A DNA stretch of 52,918 nt from UBA7067 sp051880615 (GTDB lineage Bacteria > Bacillota > Clostridia > Oscillospirales > Acutalibacteraceae): contig JBJEOH010000029.1 in assembly GCA_051880615.1 (NCBI GenBank), positions 1 to 52,918 of the forward strand. The letters are read 5' to 3'. The translations under genes and the position numbers were made by a program. Position 1 is the first letter of the stretch. Each line of letters opens with the position of its first letter. Below are positions 41,331-51,405 of this stretch, in pieces. The notes below the pieces were generated by a model, which was not told the origin of the DNA, made no database searches, and saw only the letters and a list, made by a program, of their open reading frames with translations.

Positions 41331-42290
41331 ATGATAATTGTGAAAGAAATTGGCGGATATATTGAGCTGGAGCACTATACGGGAAAAATGCTGCACGAAG
41401 GAGCGATTGCTCTGAATTGCGGACGTAATGCATTGGCTTACCTCATTAAGGCACGAAAAATTAAAAAAATTGCCCTTCCGTATTTTTTGTGTGACTCAGT
41501 AATTAATATTTGTAAACAGTATGATGTTGAAGTCAGTTATTACCATATCGGTGAGAACTTACTTCCACAGGAAGTTGAATTGATGGAAGATGAATGGCTG
41601 TATCTTGTAGATTTCTACGGGCAGCTTTCAAAAGATGATATCCGCCGTATTTGTGATACATATCAAAGAGTCATTGTAGATTATGCACAGGCGTATTTTG
41701 AGATGCCTTTGGAGGGAGTTGACTCCCTTTATACCTGCCGTAAATTTTTTGGTGTAGCGGATGGAGCATTTCTCTATACAAATGCAAGGCTGACAGAAGA
41801 ACTTCCGCAGGATGAGTCTTTTGAAAGGATGCACTTCTTGTTAGGGCGCTATGAACGGACAGCGTCTGAATTTTACAGTGAATTTGTAGAAAACAATATG
41901 CAGTTTGATTCTGCTAAAATTATGAGAATGTCGAAGCTGACTGAAAATCTATTGAAAGCAATCAATTACGAGCAGATTAAAGATGCTCGTACATCAAATT
42001 TCGATTATCTCGCAAACAGGCTCGGACAGGTAAATTTGCTGCAGCTGAAATGTGCGCAGGGAGCGTTTGCTTACCCGTTGTTGCTGCAAAATGGGGCAGA
42101 GGTCAGAAAGCAGCTGATTGCAAGGAAAATCTATATTCCCACCTTGTGGCCGAATGTATTGGAGAGTATGCCGAAAACAGCTTGCGAGTATAAGCTTTCG
42201 CAGAATATTTTACCGCTTCCATGCGACCAGAGATATAACAAAGCAGATATGGAGTATATTTGCAGTGCGGTCTTTGAGAGTATGGATTAA
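41331..42290 (+). CDS. PLP-aminotransferase-fold protein of the polysaccharide locus
   Basis: 319 residues. ALNCGRNALAYLIKAR resembles the entry to a fold type I aminotransferase, VDYAQAYF matches the PLP Asp region, and YTCRKFFGVADGAFLY resembles the cofactor-lysine loop (as ...ATKVFHTIEGG in the gene at 37732). It is shorter than DegT proteins (about 370) and diverged. It lies between two ATP-grasp genes. The start is either ATG 41331 or GTG 41340; the latter has a better-placed AAGG. Activity is unproven. Confidence 0.65.
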   Translation: MIIVKEIGGYIELEHYTGKMLHEGAIALNCGRNALAYLIKARKIKKIALPYFLCDSVINICKQYDVEVSYYHIGENLLPQEVELMEDEWLYLVDFYGQLSKDDIRRICDTYQRVIVDYAQAYFEMPLEGVDSLYTCRKFFGVADGAFLYTNARLTEELPQDESFERMHFLLGRYERTASEFYSEFVENNMQFDSAKIMRMSKLTENLLKAINYEQIKDARTSNFDYLANRLGQVNLLQLKCAQGAFAYPLLLQNGAEVRKQLIARKIYIPTLWPNVLESMPKTACEYKLSQNILPLPCDQRYNKADMEYICSAVFESMD

Positions 42291-42320
42291 TCAAATAATA
42301 TGTTGAATGAGGAGTATATT

Positions 42321-43649
42321 ATGGATTGCAATGTAATGTTTAATCTGGATTCCATCAAAGGGAAAAAACTCTTAGTTATGGGAGGTATACAGCTAAGCTG
42401 CGAGATTATTCGGGCTGCGAAAGAAATGGGAGTGTATACAGTAGTTGCGGATTATAATCCGCCGGAAAAATCTCCCGGAAAACGCATAGCAGATGAGTCG
42501 TTTCTGGTGAATGTTACGGATGTTGAAGCTACGGCAAACCTTGTCCGTAGTGAAAATATTGACGGTGTTCTGGTAGGATTTAACGATATGCTCTTGCCGT
42601 ATTATGCAGAAGTATGCAGGATTACGGGACTACCGTCATATGGCACTAAAGAGCAGTTTGATATATTTATCAATAAAGATCGATATAAACCATTGTGCCG
42701 TGAATTTGGAGTTCCGACCGTTGATGAATACGAAGTCGATCTGAATGACTTTGAAAACAGTACAAGGAACATTAAGTTTCCGGTTCTGGTCAAGCCTGCT
42801 GATAGCAGCGGCGCTCGTGGCATTACAATTTGCGAAAATGCCGAACAGCTGAAGGATGCATACGAAAAGGCTGAATATTTTTCTAAAACCGGCAAAATTC
42901 TTGTTGAACGCTATCTTACCGGTCGTGAGGTTACTGTAAACTGGCTGTTTCAGGACGGTAATTACTATTTTACCGGCGCGGGTAACCGCCATGTTAAGCA
43001 TAATCAGGACGGAGTAATTCCTCTGCCTGTAGGATATACTTATCCGGCATCAATCACAGACAGCTACCGAGAGCTTGTTGAACCGAAAGCAAAGGAGATG
43101 TTCCGTGCGGTTGGTATCCGAAACGGTATGATGTTCATGCAGTGCAAAATCGAAGGTGATGAATGTATTGTATACGACATTGGATATCGTTTGACGGGCA
43201 CTCTGGAATATAAGAATATTGCGGCAACCTGCGGATATGACCCGATAAAAATGATGATTTATTTTGCTTTGACAGGAAAGATGGCAGAGGAAAGCGTAGA
43301 GAAGTGGGTTAATCCTGATTTTGGCACATATTCCTATAATGTATCATTTCTTGCAAAACCCGGTAAGATCGCTGAAATGACTGGCTGTGACGAGCTTAAG
43401 GATATTCCGGGCTATATTGATGCAGTTGTTGAGCATTACCCGGGTGAAGAAATTACCGAGAATATGAGAGGTCTGTTGGCGCAGATCAGCCTGCGTGTGT
43501 TTGGTACGGCTGACAGCAAGGAAGACCTGTGGAATAAATTGAGCCTTGTTCAGGATACAGTCCACATTATTTCTACTGAAGGAGAGGAAATGGTTCTGCC
43601 TGGATTTGAGCCATCTGATATTGCAGGGGTTATAAAAGATATTAAATAA
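42321..43649 (+). CDS. ATP-grasp ligase (second)
   Basis: About 442 residues from the ATG at 42321 (GAGGAG 6 nt upstream). KKLLVMGGIQLSCEIIRAA, LVKPADSSGARGITIC and DIGYRLTGTLEYKNIA mark the same ATP-grasp type as the gene at 40011, but the two are only distantly alike. It probably forms another amide or ester on the polymer or its precursor. In the metal-binding region the usual acidic-x-Asn-Arg pattern is altered to DIGYRLTG. Confidence 0.82.
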   Translation: MDCNVMFNLDSIKGKKLLVMGGIQLSCEIIRAAKEMGVYTVVADYNPPEKSPGKRIADESFLVNVTDVEATANLVRSENIDGVLVGFNDMLLPYYAEVCRITGLPSYGTKEQFDIFINKDRYKPLCREFGVPTVDEYEVDLNDFENSTRNIKFPVLVKPADSSGARGITICENAEQLKDAYEKAEYFSKTGKILVERYLTGREVTVNWLFQDGNYYFTGAGNRHVKHNQDGVIPLPVGYTYPASITDSYRELVEPKAKEMFRAVGIRNGMMFMQCKIEGDECIVYDIGYRLTGTLEYKNIAATCGYDPIKMMIYFALTGKMAEESVEKWVNPDFGTYSYNVSFLAKPGKIAEMTGCDELKDIPGYIDAVVEHYPGEEITENMRGLLAQISLRVFGTADSKEDLWNKLSLVQDTVHIISTEGEEMVLPGFEPSDIAGVIKDIK

Positions 43650-43668
43650 GCAAATAAGCGGTGGGAAG

Positions 43669-44487
43669 ATGAATAAAGAGGAATTGACAAAAGCACAGCG
43701 ATGGCAGATTGCTGAGTTGTTAGCAGAGGAACGGCTTGATGCTGTGAATAAATTGTGTGAGGATGTACATCCCAAGGATACATTTTACACACGGTATGGG
43801 AAGAGAGCATTGGATATAATTTTTTCGGGAATTGCTTTGTGTCTTTCTCTCCCCTTCAACCTTGTGATTGGCATAATTACATATTTTGATGTTGGCAGAC
43901 CGATTTTTTTTAAGCAGGAAAGAACCGGTAAAGATCAAAAACCGTTTCAGTTGATAAAATTCAGAAATATGCGAAACACAACAGATGATCGGGGAGAATT
44001 GCTTCCGCCGGAGCAAAGAGTAACGAAATTCGGCAAATTTGTCCGACGTCTGTCACTTGATGAGCTATTGAATTTCTGGAGCGTATTTAAGGGCGATATG
44101 AGCTTGATCGGCCCGAGACCGTTGGTTCCTGAATATTTGTGCAGATATAATAAACGCCATAAAATGAGACTCGCAGTCCGTCCGGGACTTGAATGTCCTC
44201 CAAGAACAATACCTGATCGCCCTGTAACATGGCAGGATCAATTTGAAAATGATATATGGTATGTTGAAAATGTCAGCTTCTTTACTGACTGCTATATGAT
44301 TTTTCAGTTGTTCAGGTTTGCGCTGAACAGAAAAAATACGAAGGTTCGTTCTACAGGAAAGCGTGGTATTTTTATGGGATATGATTGGAATGGCACGGCA
44401 ATCACTATGGCTCAGATAGACGAAGAGGTGCTTGAAAAATACGAAAGCAGACTGTCGGCTGAAGAGGGTCAGGCAACCATTGTGTGA
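43669..44487 (+). CDS. Initiating sugar-phosphate transferase (WcaJ/CpsE-type)
   Basis: 272 residues. After a soluble N-terminal extension of about 45 residues comes one membrane hairpin (RALDIIFSGIALCLSLPFNL) and the bacterial sugar transferase core: FFKQERTGKDQKPFQLIKFR, RRLSLDELLNFWSVFKGDMS and IGPRPLVPEY. It moves the first sugar-1-phosphate onto undecaprenyl phosphate. GTGGGAAG precedes the ATG. Confidence 0.92.
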   Translation: MNKEELTKAQRWQIAELLAEERLDAVNKLCEDVHPKDTFYTRYGKRALDIIFSGIALCLSLPFNLVIGIITYFDVGRPIFFKQERTGKDQKPFQLIKFRNMRNTTDDRGELLPPEQRVTKFGKFVRRLSLDELLNFWSVFKGDMSLIGPRPLVPEYLCRYNKRHKMRLAVRPGLECPPRTIPDRPVTWQDQFENDIWYVENVSFFTDCYMIFQLFRFALNRKNTKVRSTGKRGIFMGYDWNGTAITMAQIDEEVLEKYESRLSAEEGQATIV

Positions 44488-44500
44488 AACGAGGAGAATT

Positions 44501-45379
44501 ATGAAACGAATTTTGATAACAGGAGCAGGAGGATTTCTTGGCACAGAGCTTGTGCGCCAAATGGCGTGCAATCCGCAAGTTCAGATTCTTGCTTTGACAT
44601 CGCAGAAGGATAAATTAAAGCAGGCTTGTAATAACATGGACAATGTGGTGCTGTTGGAACGCAATGCTGTGTTCGAGCCGGGATTTTCGTTTGCAGAGAT
44701 TGACATTTTAATAAACTGTGCATTTCCGCGCAACAATGACGGCATACAAATGGCAGACGGACTGAAATATATTTCCGATCTGCTGGAAACAGCTGTGTCA
44801 GGAGGCGTCAAAGCTGTTATCAATATTTCTTCTCAGAGTGTATATAGCCAGTTAAGAACAGAGCCGGCAACGGAAAACACACAGCTTAATCCTGAAACAA
44901 TATATGCAGTAGGCAAGTATGCCACAGAGCTTATGACGAACAGCATATGCCGCAATATTCCGCATACTAATATCCGTATGGCAAGCCTGATCGGTGCAGA
45001 ATTTGACCAGAGGCTTGTCAATAAATTTGTTAAGCAGGTTATCGCAGGAAATGCTCTGAGCATCAAGGGAGGAAAGCAGCTGTTCGGTTTTTTAGATGTG
45101 CATGATGCAGCTTCCGCAATTATTGCTGTTTCTGAAGGCTCAGATTGGAAAACTGTTTACAACCTTGGACCACAGCAGAGTTATTCACTGATAGAGATTG
45201 CAGAATGTGTTCAGAACATTGTCAGCAATTTTGGCTTTGAGAAAACTGCGGTTGAGCTGATACAAACGGATGCTTGGCAAAATTCAAGCTTGGACAGTTC
45301 AAGGTTAAGAGAGCAGTTTGGATGGAAAGAACGCTTCTCGTTAGAGGATACCATAAGCGATATAATTAAGGCGTTATAA
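44501..45379 (+). CDS. NAD-dependent sugar epimerase/dehydratase
   Basis: 292 residues of the extended SDR family: RILITGAGGFLGTELV (NAD loop), SSQSVYSQL and YAVGK (YxxxK). It acts on a nucleotide sugar, as epimerase, dehydratase or 4-keto reductase; it might fill the RmlD role missing here. GAGGAGAATT precedes the ATG. Confidence 0.85.
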   Translation: MKRILITGAGGFLGTELVRQMACNPQVQILALTSQKDKLKQACNNMDNVVLLERNAVFEPGFSFAEIDILINCAFPRNNDGIQMADGLKYISDLLETAVSGGVKAVINISSQSVYSQLRTEPATENTQLNPETIYAVGKYATELMTNSICRNIPHTNIRMASLIGAEFDQRLVNKFVKQVIAGNALSIKGGKQLFGFLDVHDAASAIIAVSEGSDWKTVYNLGPQQSYSLIEIAECVQNIVSNFGFEKTAVELIQTDAWQNSSLDSSRLREQFGWKERFSLEDTISDIIKAL

Positions 45380-45398
45380 AAAGATATGGCGGAGGATT

Positions 45399-46544
45399 TT
45401 GAAGGAAATGAATGTTTGGGTTATAGGAAGAGGATATCCGACGAGGCATAATAAGGTGCAAGGCTCCTTCGAATTGGAACAGGCACGAATGTTATCTAAG
45501 GCGGGGCATAAGGTTACTTATCTTGCCGTTCAGTTTCACCCATTCAACAAAATAAAAAAATGGGGATATTGCACATGGCAAGAAAATGACATAACTATTT
45601 GCACTTATTCTCAGTTTTATGCTCCGGAGCGATTATATTTACATTTAAAGAATTTCCAACGAAAGAAATGGCTTAACTTTTTACAGACAGTGGAAAAACA
45701 GTGCGGAAAGCCTGATGTGATTCATGTGCATTATCCTACTATGATAACGGAGCCGGATGTAGTTCTGAATTATCGTTCCGGAGGAACAAAGGTAGTTGTG
45801 ACAGAACACTGGACAAAAGCGCTGACAGGTGAACTAAAAAAGCATCACGTTGAGCGTATGACAAAATATGCTGATGGAGCAGACGCTTTTCTGTGTGTAG
45901 GTGCTCCTTTGAAAGAGTCTGTTAAGAAAATCACAAATACAAAAAACGAGATATATGTTGTGCCGAATGTTGTATCTGATAAGTTTAAATATATCAAGAG
46001 TCAAAAGAATAAAAAAGACAGATTTGAATTTATTGCAGTCGGGCGTTTAGTGCCTGTGAAACAGTTCGATAAAATTATCGAAGCGTTTGCAAATGCTTTT
46101 GGTGAAAAACAAGACTCTGTGAAACTGACTATTGTCGGAGGCGGCGATGAAATAGATAAGCTGCGCAGTTTAATTAATAAATATAAACTTGAAAATTCTG
46201 TAACGCTTACAGGGGCTTTAACAAGAGATGAAACGGCTCAACGCATAATCTCGTCTGATGCGTTGATTTGTTACAGTAGATTGGAAACATTCGGCGTGCC
46301 GGTCATTGAGGCTTGGGCTTGCGGTAAACCGGTTATAGCTTCTGATTGCTTGGGATTCTTAGAATACTGGGACAAAAAACTGGGAGTAATTGTTCCGTGG
46401 AATGATACAAATGAATTGATAACTGCAATGCGGAATTTGTATGAGCAAAGAGAAAACTATGACAGTGAGAAGATTGCTGAGTTTGCCACTGAGCATTTTA
46501 GCGAGAATGCGATAACTACTGCACTGATGAGGTTTTATCAATGA
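45399..46544 (+). CDS. Family 4-type glycosyltransferase
   Basis: 381 residues with two Rossmann halves. The C-terminal half shows FIAVGRLVPVKQFDKIIEAF, LTIVGGGDEIDKLR and CYSRLETFGVPVIEAWACGK, the E-x7-E retaining GT4 signature. It adds one sugar to the lipid-linked unit. A TTG at 45399 or ATG at 45408 can serve as start after GGAGG. It is the only clear glycosyltransferase in the operon. Confidence 0.9.
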   Translation: MKEMNVWVIGRGYPTRHNKVQGSFELEQARMLSKAGHKVTYLAVQFHPFNKIKKWGYCTWQENDITICTYSQFYAPERLYLHLKNFQRKKWLNFLQTVEKQCGKPDVIHVHYPTMITEPDVVLNYRSGGTKVVVTEHWTKALTGELKKHHVERMTKYADGADAFLCVGAPLKESVKKITNTKNEIYVVPNVVSDKFKYIKSQKNKKDRFEFIAVGRLVPVKQFDKIIEAFANAFGEKQDSVKLTIVGGGDEIDKLRSLINKYKLENSVTLTGALTRDETAQRIISSDALICYSRLETFGVPVIEAWACGKPVIASDCLGFLEYWDKKLGVIVPWNDTNELITAMRNLYEQRENYDSEKIAEFATEHFSENAITTALMRFYQ

Positions 46545-47860
46545 TAATTAAGTTAGAAAATCACAGACTGCAAATTCGGGAGCGTAATATACCTGTAGCC
46601 ATCTCGATGTTTATATTGCTGTTCCTATCTTTTCATGTTAATGCATTTGGAATATTGCACATTAATACTTCAGTTCTTGTTGTTCTTGGAATAATTATAA
46701 TTTTTTCAGCTGCGCTAATTGGTCTTAGAACTGTTAGAAATGTGCCTAATCCGTTGATTTGTATTTGGTTGCTGATATTGTCATTGTCTTTTATAAACAA
46801 TGGTTATATAGAGAACGGTGGTTTTTCTAATCCGTTAATATTTGCGTTATCTATCATTGCAGCATTTGTTTTACATTATACAAATGATTGGTATGATATT
46901 TTAAAGAAATGTCTTGTGTTCTTTTCATTTGAACACTTTATTATATCATGGTTGTTTTGGATTTTCAGGGGCTTTTATAACAGCACGATAATTCCAATGT
47001 TTCCCGCTGAATACAGAGCTTGGTTGACTAAATGGAGTGATTCAAATGTATTGCTGGGGTTGGTGAATAACTACTCTACAAGCGGAATCTATTTTTCTAT
47101 TGCAGTAATAGTAATGTTTGCTGCATGGATGGCAAAGAAAAAGAAAACTAAGATTGATGTAGTTTGGTTGCTGCTTATGCTGTTTTCTTTGTTTATGACG
47201 CAGAAACGAGGTCCCTTGTTTTTTTGTATTATTGCTATAATAGCAGCATACTTTATCTATGAAAAGATAAAGGCAAAAACTATATTTAAGTTTTTGTCAA
47301 TCGTTTTGATTATAATTATTTTGTTGATTTTGGTCATACAAATTTTTCCGTCTACATCCGGGCTTATTGATCGATTAGTGCAAGATAATGAGCAGGATGA
47401 TATTACAAGCGGACGAATACCTTTATATGAATATGCAATTTCGTTATTCAAACAGAATCCTTTGTTCGGTATAGGATGGGGACAGTATAGATATTCATAT
47501 ATCCGAGAAATCGGTACTCATAATATATATTTGCAGATTTTAGCTGAAACAGGAATCGTTGGAGCTGCTTTGATATTTTCAGCTTTTATATATGGTCTTG
47601 TGATTTCAGTCAGATTATTAAGAAAAAGCAAAGAATATTCGCAGCCTTTGAGATTTGCAATACTATTCTCTTTTGCTATGCAGGTTTTCTTTTTGCTTTA
47701 TGGAATTACAGGAAATCCGCTATATGATCCGCAATGCTACATACCATACTTTTTGTCAGTAGCTGTTGTTTGTTCAATTTATAAAAATAAATCTTATTTA
47801 ACTTTAAATGCGAGGAAAAAAAATGAAAATAGGAATTATGACTTTTGTGCATACAAGTAA
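46541..47860 (+). CDS. Wzy-like O-antigen/capsule polymerase
   Basis: 439 residues, about ten to twelve membrane helices, with a long outer loop containing PLYEYAISLFKQNPLFGIGW and THNIYLQILAETGIVG, the O-antigen ligase/polymerase signature. It joins lipid-linked repeat units outside the membrane. Its ATG overlaps the glycosyltransferase stop, and it overlaps the pyruvyl transferase gene by 38 bp. Confidence 0.88.
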   Translation: MIIKLENHRLQIRERNIPVAISMFILLFLSFHVNAFGILHINTSVLVVLGIIIIFSAALIGLRTVRNVPNPLICIWLLILSLSFINNGYIENGGFSNPLIFALSIIAAFVLHYTNDWYDILKKCLVFFSFEHFIISWLFWIFRGFYNSTIIPMFPAEYRAWLTKWSDSNVLLGLVNNYSTSGIYFSIAVIVMFAAWMAKKKKTKIDVVWLLLMLFSLFMTQKRGPLFFCIIAIIAAYFIYEKIKAKTIFKFLSIVLIIIILLILVIQIFPSTSGLIDRLVQDNEQDDITSGRIPLYEYAISLFKQNPLFGIGWGQYRYSYIREIGTHNIYLQILAETGIVGAALIFSAFIYGLVISVRLLRKSKEYSQPLRFAILFSFAMQVFFLLYGITGNPLYDPQCYIPYFLSVAVVCSIYKNKSYLTLNARKKNENRNYDFCAYK

Positions 47861-48902
47861 TTACGGCGCAGCCCTGCAAGCGTATGCATTGCAAAAAGTA
47901 ATATCACAGCAGTGTAATGACTGCGATATTATTGATTATGACGCTGAATTTCTAAAACAAAACCATGACCCGAAACAGGTGTTTAAAAGAAAAGGAATTG
48001 CACAAAAGCTGGTTGCTCCTATGATGTATCGGGTATATTCAAAGCGCTTGAAGGCTTTTGAGCAGTTTGCTGAAAAATATTGCCGGATGAGCAAAAAAAC
48101 CTATAACGCCTCTGATGTTTCCGAAATTGAAAATGAATATGACAGAATCGTTGTCGGAAGCGATCAGGTGTGGAATTCGGACATATTAAATAACGATGAA
48201 TCATTTTTCCTGAACTTTATAGAGGACAGCGGAAAAAAGTGTTCTTATGCAGCCAGTATGGGAAGCGAATATTTTCCCGAAAAATTCGCCGCTCGTTTTG
48301 AAAAGTATATTAAAGATTTTTCTGTTATCAGTGTTCGTGAACAGACAGGACAAGCTATTCTGAAAGAACATATAAACAAGGATGTTTCCTGTGATGTGGA
48401 TCCCACATTGCTGCTGGAACCTGAAAAGTGGGATTCTTTTATTTCTGACCGTCCGTACAAGAAGGATTACATACTTGTATATATGATTCCGGAAAATAAT
48501 GGGATTTATAATAGAATACGGGAACTTGCAAAAAAAGAAAATTGTGATATTCTTTGGGTGAGGAAGGGAATTAAAAAGATTAGCGGCTTTCATAATCTGA
48601 ATACTATTTCGCCTGAAGAATTTTTAAATTATGTATATCACGCAAAATCAGTAGTTGCCGGTTCTTTTCACGCAATATGCTTTTCTCTTATTTATCAGAA
48701 GGAATTCTTTTACACCGTAGCAAGCGTAGCAAACAGATCAGTCAGACTGCTTGATTTGCTCGCAAAGGTTGAAATAAAAGACAGAAATTTGATGGATGAA
48801 AAGTGTAATTTACAGCCGATTGATTATTCAGCTGTAAATGAAATTCTTGGACAGATGCGGAATGAATCTATGAAAACAATTAACAAAATCTGTAACAAGT
48901 GA
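47823..48902 (+). CDS. Polysaccharide pyruvyl transferase
   Basis: 359 residues. KIGIMTFVHTSNYGAALQAY at the start, VVGSDQVWN near 110 and VVAGSFHAICFSLIY near 280 are the family hallmarks. It adds a pyruvate ketal to a sugar, giving negative charge. CGAGGAAAAAAA precedes the ATG at 47823. Such genes often neighbour F420-dehydrogenase-beta-like genes, as here. Confidence 0.9.
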   Translation: MKIGIMTFVHTSNYGAALQAYALQKVISQQCNDCDIIDYDAEFLKQNHDPKQVFKRKGIAQKLVAPMMYRVYSKRLKAFEQFAEKYCRMSKKTYNASDVSEIENEYDRIVVGSDQVWNSDILNNDESFFLNFIEDSGKKCSYAASMGSEYFPEKFAARFEKYIKDFSVISVREQTGQAILKEHINKDVSCDVDPTLLLEPEKWDSFISDRPYKKDYILVYMIPENNGIYNRIRELAKKENCDILWVRKGIKKISGFHNLNTISPEEFLNYVYHAKSVVAGSFHAICFSLIYQKEFFYTVASVANRSVRLLDLLAKVEIKDRNLMDEKCNLQPIDYSAVNEILGQMRNESMKTINKICNK

Positions 48903-48974
48903 GTTGTCAAAAACGGAACATATAGATTATAACACAGTTTTGGAGTAAAATGTCCCCAAAGGAGTACGCAGTAA

Positions 48975-50384
48975 ATGAGCAGAGAAAGCAGATTAGCAAA
49001 GAACACTTTTGTTTTGGCAATAGGCAATTTTATGCCTAAAATCGCCACTTTTGTAACTCTTCCGATATTGACAGGATGTCTTTCAAAAGAAGAATACGGT
49101 ACATATGACTTAATTGTAATATTAGTGTCACTTATATTGCCGTCTGCAACATTGCAAATTCAGACTGCCGCCTTTCGTTTTTTGATTGATGTACGCGATG
49201 ATGAAAAAGAGATTAATACAATTATAACGAATATTATAGCCTTTATTATCCCCACATCTGTCATTGCTCTTGTTATTCTGTATTTTTGTCTACCAGGGCA
49301 GTCGGCTCCGATTAAGCTTTGGATATGTATATATTTTTTCGCTGATATTCTGTTTCAGGGTATGGGGCAGGCGTGCCGTGGATTGGCTAAAAATTTTGAC
49401 TTTTCAATCAGTGCAATAGCAGCCGCAGTGGGGAAAGTCATTTTAACAGTTGTATTTGTTATGATTTTAGAAGAAGGCTTGCTTGGCGCAACAATGGCTC
49501 TTAGTTTAGCCACAGTGCTAAGTATGGTATTCCTTTTATTTAAGTCCAGGCTTTTTAAAAGAATTAGAATCAGATATTTTAGCTTGAGCAAAATGAAAGA
49601 AATGTTAAAATATTCATGGCCAATGGTTCCAAACAGTATGTCAATGTGGGTTATGAATATGTCTGACCGTATTGTGGTAACTCTTTTTATGGGTGTTGCT
49701 GCCAATGCGGTTTATTCTGTAGCCAATAAGATTCCGTCTATATTGACAGTAGCTCAGAGTACATTTACGATGGCATGGCAGGAAAGCGCGTCAATAGTAT
49801 CCAAAGAAGATGATGCTGACACATATTATTCACAAATGTTTCGGACAATGTTTAATCTTATGGCCGGCTTTTTAGGCCTTTTAATCGTTGCAACACCCAT
49901 TTTATTTGTTATTTTGGTTCGAGGAGATTATTCTGAAGCATATAATCAGATTCCTATTATATTTCTGGGGATGTTCTTTTATAGTATGTCAGCTTTTTTA
50001 GGTGGAATCTATGTTGCATACAAAAAAACAAAAAGCGTTGGTTTGACCACACTGGCTGCTGCAGTATGTAATTTGATTATAAATTTAGCGTTAATTAATT
50101 GGATTGGTCTTTATGCAGCGTCTCTTTCAACATTAATCAGCTTTTTTCTGCTCTTTGTTTTCAGAATGACAAATGCAAGGAAATTTGTAAATATCAAATA
50201 TAATTATAAGCAATTATTTATAGTGCTTTGCATAATGCTGCTGGAATGTGTTTTATGCTTTCAGCAGAACCTTATATTGAATTGCGTAAATTTTGTATTG
50301 GGAACCATAGTATTCTTTGTTCTTAACCGTTCATTTATCAAAGCAATATGGAGCAAAATCAGTAAAAAAGTGCTTAAAAAATGA
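48975..50384 (+). CDS. Wzx-like polysaccharide flippase
   Basis: 469 residues with about twelve to fourteen membrane helices (MATE/MOP superfamily): RLAKNTFVLAIGNFMPKIAT at the start and a SWPMVPNSMSMWVMNMSDRI segment typical of Wzx. It flips lipid-linked repeat units across the membrane for the polymerase. It begins 72 bp after the pyruvyl transferase. Confidence 0.9.
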   Translation: MSRESRLAKNTFVLAIGNFMPKIATFVTLPILTGCLSKEEYGTYDLIVILVSLILPSATLQIQTAAFRFLIDVRDDEKEINTIITNIIAFIIPTSVIALVILYFCLPGQSAPIKLWICIYFFADILFQGMGQACRGLAKNFDFSISAIAAAVGKVILTVVFVMILEEGLLGATMALSLATVLSMVFLLFKSRLFKRIRIRYFSLSKMKEMLKYSWPMVPNSMSMWVMNMSDRIVVTLFMGVAANAVYSVANKIPSILTVAQSTFTMAWQESASIVSKEDDADTYYSQMFRTMFNLMAGFLGLLIVATPILFVILVRGDYSEAYNQIPIIFLGMFFYSMSAFLGGIYVAYKKTKSVGLTTLAAAVCNLIINLALINWIGLYAASLSTLISFFLLFVFRMTNARKFVNIKYNYKQLFIVLCIMLLECVLCFQQNLILNCVNFVLGTIVFFVLNRSFIKAIWSKISKKVLKK

Positions 50385-50429
50385 ACTATTCTGTAATTGA
50401 AAATATCAGTAAGTTGTGTGGGGTGCAAG

Positions 50430-51392
50430 ATGATAAATTGGAAAGAACCTGAAGTATATGCTGTAAAGCATAAGAATGAGAATATTCGGGCGGCATCCAG
50501 ATCCGGCGGTGTTTTTACCGCGTTATCAGACGATGTGTTAAAATCAGGCGGCGTTGTTTATGGATGTGCGCTTGATGAGGATTTTTCGGCAGTTCATATC
50601 AGAGCGCAGGATTTTAGCGAGCGTGACCGTATGCGTGGTTCAAAATATGTCCAGAGTAAGCTGGGCGAAACCTTTAAATCTGTCAGGACGGATTTGGAGC
50701 AAGGAAGAAGGGTCCTTTTTTCCGGAACTTCGTGTCAGGTGGCAGGCTTGAAAAACTTTTTAAGCAGAGATTACAGCAATTTGTTGTGTGTTGACATTCT
50801 TTGTCTTGGTGTTCCAAGCCCTAAGATATGGCGTGAATACATGAATTGGAAGCAAAATAAATTGTCCGATAAGGTTGTTGGAGTCGATTTCAGAAATAAA
50901 AAGGATTTTGGCTGGAGAGAGCATGTTGAAACTCTTGAGCTGAGCAGCGGCGAAAAAATCAATAGTAAGGTTTTTCCAAATTTCTTTCATACTCACAATA
51001 TCATCAGACCCAGCTGCTATGAATGTCCGTTTAAATCCATTATGCATCCCGGAGATATAACTATTGCCGATTATTGGGGAATAGAGAAAGCGGCGCCGAA
51101 ATTTGATGACAACAAAGGAGTTTCTCTTGTCTTAATTAATAACGATAAGGGAAATGAATTGTTTGAAAGTGTTAAGAATAATATAGAGTGGCAGAGAACT
51201 AAAATTGAAGACAGTATTCAGCCGGCATTAATTAAACCTTTTGAAAGACCACGGGACAGGGAAAAATTCTGGAACGATTTTAATAATAAGGATTTTGAAT
51301 ATGTTGCCCGTAAATATGGAACTGTCAGTCTTATGAAAAAAATAAAGATAAATCTGGGTTTAATTAAGCGAAAAATATTTAATAAAATTTAA
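50430..51392 (+). CDS. F420-dehydrogenase beta-like protein lacking its N-terminal ferredoxin domain
   Basis: About 320 residues from the ATG at 50430. EVYAVKHKNENIRAASRSGG, then RVLFSGTSCQVAGLKNFL and RPSCYECPFKSIMHPGDITI DYWG-type motifs match the FrhB C-terminal family, which binds flavin and FeS clusters. Relatives normally start with a two-cluster ferredoxin domain of about 55 residues; here only an echo (SCVGCKMIN, upstream in frame from 50397) remains. In Firmicute glycan loci these proteins are common but their reaction is unclear. The missing ferredoxin domain is encoded separately just downstream. Confidence 0.8.
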   Translation: MINWKEPEVYAVKHKNENIRAASRSGGVFTALSDDVLKSGGVVYGCALDEDFSAVHIRAQDFSERDRMRGSKYVQSKLGETFKSVRTDLEQGRRVLFSGTSCQVAGLKNFLSRDYSNLLCVDILCLGVPSPKIWREYMNWKQNKLSDKVVGVDFRNKKDFGWREHVETLELSSGEKINSKVFPNFFHTHNIIRPSCYECPFKSIMHPGDITIADYWGIEKAAPKFDDNKGVSLVLINNDKGNELFESVKNNIEWQRTKIEDSIQPALIKPFERPRDREKFWNDFNNKDFEYVARKYGTVSLMKKIKINLGLIKRKIFNKI

Positions 51393-51405
51393 GGAGGACG
51401 AACAA

